A DNA stretch of 49,358 nt, from positions 1 to 49,358 of the forward strand of contig NZ_BCMQ01000025.1 in NCBI RefSeq assembly GCF_001485415.1, written 5' to 3'. A program made the position numbers and the translations under genes. Below the pieces are notes generated by a model. The model did no database searches. It was not told the origin of the DNA and worked only from the letters and a program-made list of their open reading frames with translations. Position 1 is the first letter of the stretch, and every line of letters starts with the position of its first letter. This DNA comes from Myroides odoratimimus. Lineage in GTDB: Bacteria > Bacteroidota > Bacteroidia > Flavobacteriales > Flavobacteriaceae. Positions 24,947 through 35,300 of the stretch are shown one piece after another.

Positions 24947-26860
24947 TTAATCAGTAAATAAAAAACGGTACTCTGAATCAAAGTATAAGAACTGAGCATC
25001 AATAGGAGCCGCTAATAATGAAATATTTGGGTAAACAATATCCTCTGTACTAATAGTTTGCTCATTTAACCATTTATTCTCACTCACATCTTTTAATTTT
25101 ATATCCACCTTACTACCAAGTCTTTTAACATATATATAATACAAGTTATGCTGATCATCTTCATTTATATAGTTATATAATACCTCGCCTGATATTAAGT
25201 AACCCTTCTGAAAAGTTGCTTTATAGGTAATCCCATTTTTATCAGTATAGCTATAGTCACCATTCAATCGCTCAAACTGAACTTCATAACTAATAATCTC
25301 TCTTCCTTGATCATTATAGAAGATTCGTCTTATTTTTGAATCCGCAAAAAAATACTCTTTAGCAAACACTAATCCATTGTGCGCTGTATAGGTAGTTTCA
25401 ATCTTTTTGCCTTTGCGATAAATATCTTCGCGTATATGACTTAATTCCTCCGTAGTTTCACTTCCGTGATACGGCTGTCCATCGCGATAGACAATATATT
25501 TCTTTCCTTTACTTATCAATTCATCGATAGCATTTGCCTCATTCGCTAAAGCATATTCTAATTCCTGTAACAGCTCCCCTTGTTCATACCATTGCTCCAA
25601 ACGAAGTTTTTTGTCTTTATATACATTCTTTCGTAGAATCAAAGGTGTATTAGGATAATCTGCATAAATCTCTTGAATACCATCTATAAATCCATTGACA
25701 TAAGGACTAATGACTACATTACCATCAGAAAATTCGTAAGTAGTTCCATTCCAAGGAATCCCATCTTTATACTCGACACTAGAAATTAACTCACCCTTTT
25801 GATCATAAAACCATCCCTGTCCTTGAGTATAATCAATTTCACTTAATTTATAGTGTATTCTTGTTTTTACAACGGGCTCAGTCTCTTTCAAAAAATTAAT
25901 TTCCTTTAAAACCCTTCCTTCTTTCTCAGTTTTTATTTGTTTGATAAAAAAATCATCATAGAAATAAACATTTACACCTGTTTTTGTTTGTTCATTATAT
26001 GTACCTAAATACTCTTCATTCTGGTTGTAATAATCACTACTTATCAAAACATTTAAATTATCTTGACTATACCAGTTTGTTACTCTGAGCTTTCCATCAG
26101 TATAATATACATTTTCCTTATAGTACTTTTCATTTTTATAAAACACCTCATGCTGCAATTGAAAAACTGCTTTAGCTTCCAAGTTAAACTTCCCTTGATA
26201 AACAATCGCTCTATCTTGATATTTTAAATAACTGACAAATCTTCCTTGTTTGTACTCATATTTATCACCGTTAAGAGGTATAAACTCACCATTATCTGTT
26301 GCATAATTTAGCTTTCCTACTACATCGCCTTTCATGTCAAAATACTGTATGGTATCTACTTTCTTAATTGCATATGGCTGGGTACTATTATTATAATAAC
26401 AAGTTACTTTGATCTGTTTACCTTTTTCATAAGTGTACAAAACACCTAGATCATAGATTTCTCCTGCAAAAGGCTTCCCTTCTTTAGTAATTAAACGATA
26501 AGACTTTTTCTTCAATGAATCGAATGATTCAATACTGTATTGATTTCCTTTGTCATCATATTTGTATACTCCAGTAACCTCACCATCATGACCATAAAAA
26601 AAACGCTCTCCTTTATAAATAAAACGGAGCATATCTCTTCTTGCAAAACCTTTGGATACAATATATCCTTCAATAGTATAATCTTCAACAGCACTAAACC
26701 CTTGCTTATCCATCGGCCCTATCACTTTATAAAAATTTGCCTTTTCTGGACTGACTAACTGAAAATCATCAATAAGCTTAGTATAAAGTGTATCATTTTT
26801 CTGTGCATGAACCAGTGTACATAACAAGAAAACGCTACATATAATAATTTGTTTTAACAT
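24947..26860 (-). CDS. Secreted MORN/YwqK-like repeat protein
   Basis: 637 aa from the ATG at 26860 (the codon before it is TTG). The Sec signal peptide MLKQIIICSVFLLCTLVHAQ predicts export. The body is a long array of degenerate YxxG/DGxxxxxxxY units (YKGERFFYGHDGEVTGVYKY, YRDGQPYHGSETTEEL, YEFSDGNVVISPYVNGFIDG). This is the beta-hairpin repeat of MORN-variant/YwqK-type proteins. No toxin partner is next to it. In Bacteroidota such proteins are often secreted with unknown roles. Confidence 0.75.
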   Translation of the reverse strand: MLKQIIICSVFLLCTLVHAQKNDTLYTKLIDDFQLVSPEKANFYKVIGPMDKQGFSAVEDYTIEGYIVSKGFARRDMLRFIYKGERFFYGHDGEVTGVYKYDDKGNQYSIESFDSLKKKSYRLITKEGKPFAGEIYDLGVLYTYEKGKQIKVTCYYNNSTQPYAIKKVDTIQYFDMKGDVVGKLNYATDNGEFIPLNGDKYEYKQGRFVSYLKYQDRAIVYQGKFNLEAKAVFQLQHEVFYKNEKYYKENVYYTDGKLRVTNWYSQDNLNVLISSDYYNQNEEYLGTYNEQTKTGVNVYFYDDFFIKQIKTEKEGRVLKEINFLKETEPVVKTRIHYKLSEIDYTQGQGWFYDQKGELISSVEYKDGIPWNGTTYEFSDGNVVISPYVNGFIDGIQEIYADYPNTPLILRKNVYKDKKLRLEQWYEQGELLQELEYALANEANAIDELISKGKKYIVYRDGQPYHGSETTEELSHIREDIYRKGKKIETTYTAHNGLVFAKEYFFADSKIRRIFYNDQGREIISYEVQFERLNGDYSYTDKNGITYKATFQKGYLISGEVLYNYINEDDQHNLYYIYVKRLGSKVDIKLKDVSENKWLNEQTISTEDIVYPNISLLAAPIDAQFLYFDSEYRFLFTD

Positions 26861-26952
26861 CAATCTTTTATCTATTATGCGTTAAAATTACAACAAAACA
26901 AATAACTTGTCGCTTAACAAATAATTTAGCTATGTAAACTCTCTGTTTATAA

Positions 26953-27666
26953 TTAAATCTTATCTCTAGCTTCCAATTGATTAATCACCTGTTTTTTTAT
27001 ACTAGTAAGAGCATAATCCTTAGCCTCTGCATAAGAAACATTATATTTTCTCTTAAATAAAGCAAAATGAGAAGGAAAATTAGAAATTAATCTATCGTAA
27101 TAATTATCTAATTGCTCTTGAGAAGGTAGCTCATAGTTTAGTCGTAGTTGAAACCTTCTCATTAGTGCTTGATCAATGATATCAGCGTGATTAGAGGCAC
27201 ATATTAAAACTGAGTTAGGTGAAAAGTAATCGATTAATTGAATGAGGGTATTGACGATTCTTCTCATCTCGCCCACATCTTTATCATCTACAGCCCTAGA
27301 TTTACCTATTTGATCAAATTCATCTAGAAATAGAACAGCACGTTCTCTACTTGCTTTTTCAAACACTAGCTTAATATGTTGAGAAGTTTCTCCTAATTTT
27401 GCCGAAACAATTGTACTCAAATCTAAAATAATAATTGTTTTATTGAGTCTCTTGGCAAGAGCTTTAGCAGTAGTTGTCTTTCCACAACCTGAACTTCCGT
27501 GTAAAAATACTTTATTGTTAACAGGAAGTCCTAAATCTGTCAGTTCCGAAAAATAGGTATATTCTTTTACCAACTGATCGAGTATTATACGCTGTTTTTC
27601 ATCCAAAAATACATCTTCAAAAGCTAGTGCTTCATTATCTTTAATAAGTAATTCTGATAAATTCAT
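26953..27666 (-). CDS. AAA+ ATPase, single small module
   Basis: 237 aa. Walker A GSSGCGKTTTAKALA (about residue 60), Walker B VLFLDEFDQIG, sensor-1 ICASNHADIIDQALMRRF and a short C-terminal helical lid are all present. The ~50-aa N-terminal part has no known domain. It belongs to the classic AAA group near FtsH/Cdc48-like remodellers by its motifs. Only 13 bp separate it from the 137-aa gene upstream, so the two proteins probably work together. The substrate is unknown. Confidence 0.88.
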   Translation of the reverse strand: MNLSELLIKDNEALAFEDVFLDEKQRIILDQLVKEYTYFSELTDLGLPVNNKVFLHGSSGCGKTTTAKALAKRLNKTIIILDLSTIVSAKLGETSQHIKLVFEKASRERAVLFLDEFDQIGKSRAVDDKDVGEMRRIVNTLIQLIDYFSPNSVLICASNHADIIDQALMRRFQLRLNYELPSQEQLDNYYDRLISNFPSHFALFKRKYNVSYAEAKDYALTSIKKQVINQLEARDKI

Positions 27667-27679
27667 TCTATATGCTATA

Positions 27680-28093
27680 TTAATTTAGTTTTTTTATTAG
27701 TCCCTCAATCATAGTTAACACCTTTGGGTTATCTGAATAATTCACCCCTAAATCTATAATCTCAACCAATTCTAGCACCTTAGTTTTTGGCCAATATTGA
27801 TCTACAACAATCCCAATATCAACGCTATACCCCATTCGTTTACTAGTTGAGTAACCGTTTATCCCTACTGTTTCAGCAGTTAAGAATATCCCTACTGTTT
27901 CAAAGGTTATAAGTAAAGATTCCCACCCCATCCCGCTGGGTTGAACTTCAATAAAAAGCTGACATTCATTTAATTGGGTAGAAAAATAATTACGTTGCAA
28001 AAAAGCGTCTATTATAGTACTTGTATAATATTGAATTTGTTCAGCTCCTATTTCATTGCCGAACTTCACTTGCTTATTACGTCCATCTTTCAT
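27680..28093 (-). CDS. Unknown 137-aa partner of the AAA+ ATPase
   Basis: Soluble, no signal peptide. The central part is beta-rich (CQLFIEVQPSGMGWESLLITFETVGIFLTAETVGINGY) and the C-terminal part helical. I recognise no family. The tight spacing to the ATPase gene (13 bp, same strand) suggests an adaptor, a substrate or an inhibitor of the ATPase. The gap to the OsmC gene stop upstream is 40 bp, so co-transcription with osmC is possible. Confidence 0.65.
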   Translation of the reverse strand: MKDGRNKQVKFGNEIGAEQIQYYTSTIIDAFLQRNYFSTQLNECQLFIEVQPSGMGWESLLITFETVGIFLTAETVGINGYSTSKRMGYSVDIGIVVDQYWPKTKVLELVEIIDLGVNYSDNPKVLTMIEGLIKKLN

Positions 28094-28133
28094 GCTATTA
28101 TATCTGTTTTGGTGTTGAAAATAACAAACATGA

Positions 28134-28541
28134 CTATTTCAGTAATGCTCTGTAAATTGTAGGAAAATTAAAACTGTTTCCAATTGGACACATTTGTTTT
28201 GCTTGCGCTACTACTTGCTGAAAAATAGTATTATCTAATCCTGAAATGACTGCCATAATTTCCAAATCAGCTTGTACGATAACCTCATTGTTGTAGGTGA
28301 TTTCGCAATTAGTTTCTAACTCCTCTATCTTATACGATGCTTGAGTTAATAACAGGGTAAGTGTCATATTGAAACAAGCAGAATAAGCCGCTGCTATCAT
28401 TTCTTCTGGTAGTGTTACAGCATAATCCTTTTGCTTTAAAAATGAGTAATTCATCTGATTCAACAACTGATTATCAGACACATAATTCCCTTTTCCTTGT
28501 TTTAAATCATCTCGCCAGATTGCCTTAATTGATACTTTCAT
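28134..28541 (-). CDS. OsmC/Ohr-family peroxiredoxin
   Basis: 135 aa, normal length. Both redox cysteines are present: EEMIAAAYSACFNM (first) and AKQMCPIGNSF (second). Members reduce organic or osmotic-stress hydroperoxides through a reduced dithiol such as dihydrolipoyl groups. It is preceded (142 bp) by the AraC-family gene on the same strand, whose protein may control it. Confidence 0.88.
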   Translation of the reverse strand: MKVSIKAIWRDDLKQGKGNYVSDNQLLNQMNYSFLKQKDYAVTLPEEMIAAAYSACFNMTLTLLLTQASYKIEELETNCEITYNNEVIVQADLEIMAVISGLDNTIFQQVVAQAKQMCPIGNSFNFPTIYRALLK

Positions 28542-28682
28542 AATATTACTTTAGTTAATTAAAATCCTTGTACACAAAAAGTAGTGCCATTTTAATTCTA
28601 CAAAAGTATAAGTAATACTCATTTTCCTCAATGGAGAAAACGCCTCAATTATAGGACATTCTCTCCATACTATAATAGTAGC

Positions 28683-29519
28683 TCAATAAGGTCGCTTGGA
28701 CAGTTCTTGATTACGTCTAAAAGCTAAGGGAGTATAACTAGTTTGAATCTTGAAATATCTATTGAAATAAGACACATCTTCATATCCTAAAGAGAAGGCA
28801 ATTTCTTTTACACTTAAATCAGTATAAGCCAACAAGCGCTTTGCCTGTAGTATAAGACGATTAACAATCACGCAACTTGGAGAAATACCACAGCCTTTAG
28901 TTATCCGCTTATTTAGAACATTAGTAGTCACATTTAGAAGTGCTGCATAATCACCTACCTTATGTAAATTCATATAGTTCCGATCAACTAATTGACTAAA
29001 TTTTCTTGAAAATTCTTGGTGTTCAGATAATACTCCCGTATTGTTATTTTCTCGTTTTACCCAAGTCCTAGTTGCCTCAATAATAATATATTTTATCAAT
29101 ATTCTAATTTTCTCTTCACTCCAACTATCTGCTAAATCTTTTTCTCTTTCAATTTCAAGAATATGATTGCACAATACCTCATTTTGTTCTTGTTTTAAAT
29201 AGACATAGGGAGTTGTTAATACATTACTATACAAAATTCCGTCACATGCTAATTCCTGATCGTGAATTTCTACACAATAAAAATCAGCGTGAAAATAGAT
29301 TAATTTTCCCTTTGATTGATCTAGAATTTGAAAGGCATGTTCTTCATTAAAAAAAAAGAATGCATCTTGTTCACAAGTATAATTGGTAAAATCAATTTGT
29401 ATTTGGCTCCCTGCTTTCAAGAATAAAATTTTAAAAAAGCCACTATACTGTTGGTCTAGATTAGACAAGTCTGTCGTAATATCAATGGAGACAGTTCCAA
29501 AATATAAGTGTTTCATCAT
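28683..29519 (-). CDS. AraC/XylS-family transcription regulator
   Basis: 278 aa. The N-terminal ~170 residues form a cupin-like sensing domain (LKAGSQIQIDFTNYTCEQDAFFFF). The C-terminal double helix-turn-helix (about 175-275) has VGDYAALLNVTTNVLNKRIT and LSVKEIAFSLGYEDVSYFNRYFKIQTSYTPLAFR, the AraC signature. Two ATG codons stand in tandem at 29514-29519. The nearest likely targets are osmC downstream and itself. Confidence 0.92.
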   Translation of the reverse strand: MMKHLYFGTVSIDITTDLSNLDQQYSGFFKILFLKAGSQIQIDFTNYTCEQDAFFFFNEEHAFQILDQSKGKLIYFHADFYCVEIHDQELACDGILYSNVLTTPYVYLKQEQNEVLCNHILEIEREKDLADSWSEEKIRILIKYIIIEATRTWVKRENNNTGVLSEHQEFSRKFSQLVDRNYMNLHKVGDYAALLNVTTNVLNKRITKGCGISPSCVIVNRLILQAKRLLAYTDLSVKEIAFSLGYEDVSYFNRYFKIQTSYTPLAFRRNQELSKRPY

Positions 29520-29589
29520 TAATCACTAACTAAGTGAAACAAAAATAATTTATTTTTTATCAGCGGACGTTCTACAATAGTGAAATTGT

Positions 29590-31689
29590 TTATTTCTCTC
29601 GGAATACACTAGTATACATACTAAGGTATCGGTTACATTCTGACTGATTACCCAATTTTTCTGTATTTATTTTTTGTCGTATTGCATAATGACTAACACT
29701 GCTATCTTTGCGCATTGAGGTAACGGGAAACTTGGTAATTAACTCTTTAAAGCTATCATAGGCTGGCTGGGCTAGATCATTTCTAAAGTATATATTTTGT
29801 TCCCAATACAACATTTGATAATCTACACTTGTTACGTCTTCTTTTTTTAACCTTTCTATTAAAGCTAATGAATACTCATATAAGGACTCATCATAAGTTG
29901 TACGCCAATAAGCTCTGGCTAGATAAAAACCTTTTTCATAGCTAAAATCAGCTGCTGCTTCGAAAGCCTTAGCCGATTCTAAATTATTACCCATAATCCA
30001 ATAATATAGTGCATTCGAACGATAGTCTTCTATATCCTGTGGATCTTGAACAATCATTGCCTCTGTAACCTTAGGTAGTTGCATCTCAGAACTGCTTAAA
30101 TACTCAGCATCCACCAAGTAATACAAGATAGCCTCATTACTTTTAGATAATTGATTAATCTGATGCAATTGAACAATTAATTTAGCACACTGCTCATATG
30201 CTTTCATTTCATAAAGGAATACTACATAATAATTACGCGTCTCCCAATGTTCTGGTCTTGAAACATGGAAACAAGAAAGTCTATATTGTAAAGCTTCTAC
30301 AAACTTAGGTGTATCGTTCAAGTACCTACACAAGGTCATAATAAGAAAGTTAATACTCAATCGATATGGACTATCCTCCTTTAAATCCATGGCTGACTCT
30401 AATGGTTTTAAGGCTTGACGGTATTGACCTAAACCAAAGTTTCCTTTTCCTTGAAGATATAAAGATTCCCCTGTAGGGAGCGAATAAGTATGATAGGTAT
30501 TCACTAAACTAAGAACATCATGATAGCTTCCCAACATGTCATAATAGTGAGCCATTTCTAAGAGATAGTTAGGCAAACTGGCTCCTTTATATGCGGCCTC
30601 TATCAAGACGCCTAATGCTGTCTCATCTTCAGGATTTCGCATCATGGTCAAAATACTTCCTTCTGTTAATAAGATACTAGGGTGTTCTTCTACAACTACC
30701 TTAGCTACATTGACATATTTCAAGGCTAGATCTAATTCATATTGATGCTTGTGATAAAGTGCTTTATAGTTATAATAATTCACAACTAACTCTCTGTCTT
30801 CACAACTATAAGATTTAAAAAAATCTTCAACGTATTGTTCTGTCAACTCTCGCATATCAACAGGTATTACTTCTTTAAAAGCTATTACTTCCATAACTTC
30901 CGCCACCTGTACTAACATACCACAGCTATAAAAACAATCAACTAGGTATATTCCCGCTTGAGCACTCAATAATGTCTTACTCCACTTTTGTTCCCATAAA
31001 GTGACACACTCCTCTAAATCAAAAATGTCTTTAGCAACATACTGCGCTATTGATAATTCATTTACTTGCTTATCAGATAAATTAAAACGACTTTGATTAA
31101 GTAAATCTTCTATGACGCTATGTACTTGTGTCTGCACAGCATAATCTACTAAAATATCAATTTCTCCTTCTTCAAGAATTTCTTTACTTAATAGTTGTTT
31201 ACTATAATTCACCTGTAAATCCCATAAGCGAAGACGAAGATTATTTGCTTCTGGATAAACAGATAAAGCATGATGTAAGCACCCAATGGCTACATCATAC
31301 TTTTGTATCTCTTCCATCTTATTAGCGTATCCTAAAAGCAGAGCTAAGCTATTAGGATGATAATCTAATGCTCGCTCATAAAATGCAATATCACAATATT
31401 GCTCTAACCCTCCAATAAGCTCAAACTCTCTCAGTTGTTCTGCTCCATAATACTCTAAAACAGAAAGGGCCAGCATTACTTTATCATAGTCGAAATTATC
31501 CGAACCAATAAATCGGGTAAAAAACTCAATATAAAAACGATAAAAAGAAACTTCCTCTACGCTTTCTACTGGTGATTTCTCTTCTTGATGAAGATATTCA
31601 TATCCTTCAATCAACGCTTGTTCACAGGATTGATAATCTCTTTCATTAATACTCTGAGCAATAAAAGTAACTAACTCTTTAAAATTCAT
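29590..31689 (-). CDS. TPR-repeat protein, last gene of the zinc-ribbon operon
   Basis: 699 aa with no signal peptide: a long run of helix-turn-helix repeats of TPR type, e.g. NSLALLLGYANKMEEIQKY, AIGCLHHALSVYPEANNLR and SLYLQGKGNFGLGQYRQALKPLESAM. No catalytic motif is visible, so it is a protein-binding scaffold. It begins 14 bp after the 218-aa gene and closes a four-gene run from 36820. Its partner is probably one of the operon's own products, which is inference. Confidence 0.8.
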   Translation of the reverse strand: MNFKELVTFIAQSINERDYQSCEQALIEGYEYLHQEEKSPVESVEEVSFYRFYIEFFTRFIGSDNFDYDKVMLALSVLEYYGAEQLREFELIGGLEQYCDIAFYERALDYHPNSLALLLGYANKMEEIQKYDVAIGCLHHALSVYPEANNLRLRLWDLQVNYSKQLLSKEILEEGEIDILVDYAVQTQVHSVIEDLLNQSRFNLSDKQVNELSIAQYVAKDIFDLEECVTLWEQKWSKTLLSAQAGIYLVDCFYSCGMLVQVAEVMEVIAFKEVIPVDMRELTEQYVEDFFKSYSCEDRELVVNYYNYKALYHKHQYELDLALKYVNVAKVVVEEHPSILLTEGSILTMMRNPEDETALGVLIEAAYKGASLPNYLLEMAHYYDMLGSYHDVLSLVNTYHTYSLPTGESLYLQGKGNFGLGQYRQALKPLESAMDLKEDSPYRLSINFLIMTLCRYLNDTPKFVEALQYRLSCFHVSRPEHWETRNYYVVFLYEMKAYEQCAKLIVQLHQINQLSKSNEAILYYLVDAEYLSSSEMQLPKVTEAMIVQDPQDIEDYRSNALYYWIMGNNLESAKAFEAAADFSYEKGFYLARAYWRTTYDESLYEYSLALIERLKKEDVTSVDYQMLYWEQNIYFRNDLAQPAYDSFKELITKFPVTSMRKDSSVSHYAIRQKINTEKLGNQSECNRYLSMYTSVFREK

Positions 31690-31703
31690 TTCTCTTTTTA
31701 CTT

Positions 31704-32360
31704 TTAACTAGGATTACTATTTAGCTGATCATTTTGTAACTCGCGTACTATATTCCAATAATTTCCTTTTCGAGAAAAGCTAGTAGGGTTTGCTTGTAAA
31801 GAAGCTTCATAAAATTGAATTCCCAACATGATATTTTCCTGTAGTTCTCTTCCATTTACAAATACACGCGAAATGAATTCCGATAACTCACAATGTCTAG
31901 TATAAACTTCCTTCTCTGTTATATATCCCACTACCCCACCTATTCTACAAACTAAACTATAGAGCGCATAATTAAATCCTAAAATACCATAACCTACAAT
32001 AGCATAGCGTTGTGGATATAATAAACGATATCTATTTTTCAAGTAAGCGCCTTCTAGTTGCTCTAGGTGCTTTTCAAAAGCAACCTCATCAAAGTGATAT
32101 ATCTCTTCAATAATATCTTTTACATTAGCATGAAAATACTCACCTTTTTTTAAATTATGTAAGAAAACACGAAACGACTTACTATTCTTGATTTGATGCA
32201 TTTGCATAAACCTTCGCATATCATAAACATGTTCTTCATTATTTGGATCTAAACCGAAAGGCGTGTCTAATAAAACATCTTGAAAATAATACAACAATAA
32301 ACCATTAGAAATAGATTTTGGATTATCAAGAAAACTACCTAATGCTATACATTCACTCAT
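31704..32360 (-). CDS. DUF1266-like protein in the zinc-ribbon operon
   Basis: 218 aa, soluble. The second half (RYAIVGYGILGFNYALYSLVCRIGGVVGYITEKEVYTRHCELSEFISRVFVNGRELQENIMLGIQF) has the helical pattern and spacing I associate with DUF1266 proteins, in which an orderly segment (R/G...Y.AG.I...E....) precedes a W/Y-rich end. The match is by eye and tentative; the function of that family is unknown. It starts 2 bp after the 1289-aa gene, so the two are translationally linked. Confidence 0.6.
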   Translation of the reverse strand: MSECIALGSFLDNPKSISNGLLLYYFQDVLLDTPFGLDPNNEEHVYDMRRFMQMHQIKNSKSFRVFLHNLKKGEYFHANVKDIIEEIYHFDEVAFEKHLEQLEGAYLKNRYRLLYPQRYAIVGYGILGFNYALYSLVCRIGGVVGYITEKEVYTRHCELSEFISRVFVNGRELQENIMLGIQFYEASLQANPTSFSRKGNYWNIVRELQNDQLNSNPS

Positions 32361-32362
32361 AA

Positions 32363-35300
32363 TTACACTTTTAATTGATTCACTAATACACTTAATGCTT
32401 GAGAATAATCGGCTGTATAAACACCAGATTGAACCATTGCTTCTATTCCTATAGCATAAGCTCCACTATACATCGTACCATGTAACAATTGAGCAAATAC
32501 CATGCGAGCCATCGCACCTATCAAAGGATAAGTACCTGATGGGGCTGTCTGTGGATCTAATACAATTAGATATAGTTTTTGATAAAACGCTATAGTTTGA
32601 TCAACATTAGCAGCCAAGAACTCCTTCACACCAACCATATTGGTCAATATCGGAGAAAAGACAATTGGATTATCAATAGCGCTACGAGTGTAATCATTAA
32701 AGTGATAACTAATCATTAGTAAATTTTCTTTGTCAATCGAAAAACTCATCATTAGCCCTGCTATTTCCACATCTGACAACACTGTAGTTACTCCTTGTTG
32801 TTCCTCATCAGAAAAGTACTGTTCGTCTTCATCTACTATTGCTTGATTAGCGATCTCATCTATTTGCTCTTGCTGCTGATCACCATAAAACGAGTCTTCT
32901 TGCTTCTCTACTTCTTCAAAATGATACTTCTTCAACTCTCTAACAGCCACCTGTAAACGATCTAAGTAATTTGACCAATAACTGTTTTTTTGAATAAAAT
33001 TGTCAATATAAATAACAAATTCAGGATCAAATTTCTCAGGAGGAAGTTCTTCTAGCATATCGCCAAGATTATCTACAACCAATCTAAAGACCTTTTCTGT
33101 TTGATAACTTATATCAACCATCCAATGTTCCTTACCTAGACATCGCAGTAATAAATCTGCTAAAACACTAACTTGCTCTGAAGTCAGCTCATCACTTTTC
33201 ATTACCCTGAAGGCATCTTTTCTATAGTCTTTTAATAGTTTGCTCACCCAACGCTCATGCTCTCCTTCACTTAGCAAATAATCTTCCAATGCCATATACC
33301 CAGTATGTAAGGTAAACCAATTTATTGTTGATTTATCAATGCGTAAGGTAATCTCCACTTGATCACACTCATCATTTAAATCATGGCAACTATCATTCAC
33401 TAAGGTTACGATATCAATACAATCTTCTAAATTATCCTCATAATAGAAGTCTTCTACAATCTTTAATATCTTCTTGGCGTATAACGACTTAAATTTAACT
33501 TCCTCGATTGTATCTAATGTAGCTACCATTTTTTTTAAATAGCCAAATAGAATACTTCTATTACTTTTATGTTGCTCTTCAGTAGGTATCTCTAAATCTT
33601 CGAATGTAATTCGTGGCGCTTGAATAAACGCCTCTAAATCACTTCCAAAATCAAGTAACACCAACAACATAAATTGATGAATAGGTTCACTTAAACTTCC
33701 CGTAGCTGTGCGATTATCTAACCAATTTAACCACTGATCAGTATTGTGAAAAACAGTTTGGACTATTTCTCGTCCTTCCATTTCTTGATTTACGCCTTTT
33801 GCCGTTAATAACCTAGGCAACTTGTATTCATAAGGGCCTATTTCAATATTTTCAAAAATCAACTCAACTAACTGATTTACAAAAGGTTTAAAAACTACTC
33901 GATCGCTATAGATAAACCATAGTGTCAAGAAACATAGAGGCAATTGTCCACTTGGCTTTTGTTGAAACTGAACAATGATATTTTTTTGAAACAACTCAGA
34001 CAACAACTTTTCCTCTATATCAACAGATAGCCACGACACAAGTGCTGCATGCATTTTATACTCCAATGCTATGGGTAGATTAGCTGGGCGACGACTATAA
34101 TAATACGCTTGTTGATAGTTCCATTGACTATCACAAAGTACTTCCAATAAAGGGTATTGTTTATAACTATCATAAAGACCTAACAGTTCCTGTCCTTGAT
34201 CTAACACGACAAGACTCTCGATTAACACATCAGAAATAGTATTTGTTAAAGTCATATCTGCCTTTAACACATCTGCGAAGTGATTACCTGATTCACAAAT
34301 CCAAAGTAGGAAGATATTATAAGGTGAGGAGTCATAGCGGTTACCAATACTCAAACTAGCATTTAACGCAGCTATAAATTCACTCCACTCTCCATTAAAA
34401 AAATCATTAATAAAAACATCTGTTGTGGCAAAAGGTCTTCTCTCAAAAGAACCATTGTCCAAACGAACACAATAATGACTATTTAAAACACTATTTTTAA
34501 GCTCCTCGTTAGGCAACCATGTATTTGACGTGTCTTCATTAATCAGCAACAGCTCTATAAGCTTAGCAGCTACTTTAAAAGAATGTCTCGGACTCTTTTG
34601 AACCAATATGCTTAATACATCAACAACCATTAAACGTATGCCATTCTCTTCCTCACTACTTGTATAATTTTTATAATTATCACCTATAAAAATAAGCATG
34701 CGATCTACCGCATCTACACTAGGGAAGTATTCCAACTCACAGACTTTGTTCCAGCCTGCAATAAGATTAAACCCGTCTAAAGTATTGTCAAATTCATTAC
34801 CTATAAGATATAACTCCTTGGCAAGCTCATCTGTAAACACTAAATGCGCTGGCGCCTCTTCTAATAATTGAATTAGAGAATGACGAAGATTACGGCTAAT
34901 CAATAAGCTTACAAAGCCTGAGTAATCCAATTCTACTTCCTGATGATCATAAAGACTAATAAAATCCACCCATAAGCGTATTTCATTGTCAGAAAAAGTA
35001 TCTGTATGACGCTCGAATACAAAATGCGAATTAAACTTTTGAAGCAATAAACCGATGGCTTCATTTACAACTATTTGCCTCGTATATACATCTGTATTTC
35101 CTTGATCTTGTAAATACTTATTATACTCAACAAATTGCAGTAAACCATTAAGTTGATAATAATTTAAACCACTCTCTTTTAAGCTTTGAAGCATCAAGTG
35201 CTCCTCTCCATAATAAAGCAAATAGTGATACCCTGTAGTTGCTGCACCTTTATTCTTAGCTGTCAATGAAGCCAAACTATCTTGATCATCAACGATTAGT

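Noticed and set aside
24947..26860. YwqK-type antitoxin of a toxin-antitoxin pair
   Set aside because: The protein has a Sec signal peptide, is far longer than such antitoxins and has no toxin gene beside it; the repeat resemblance alone does not support the name.
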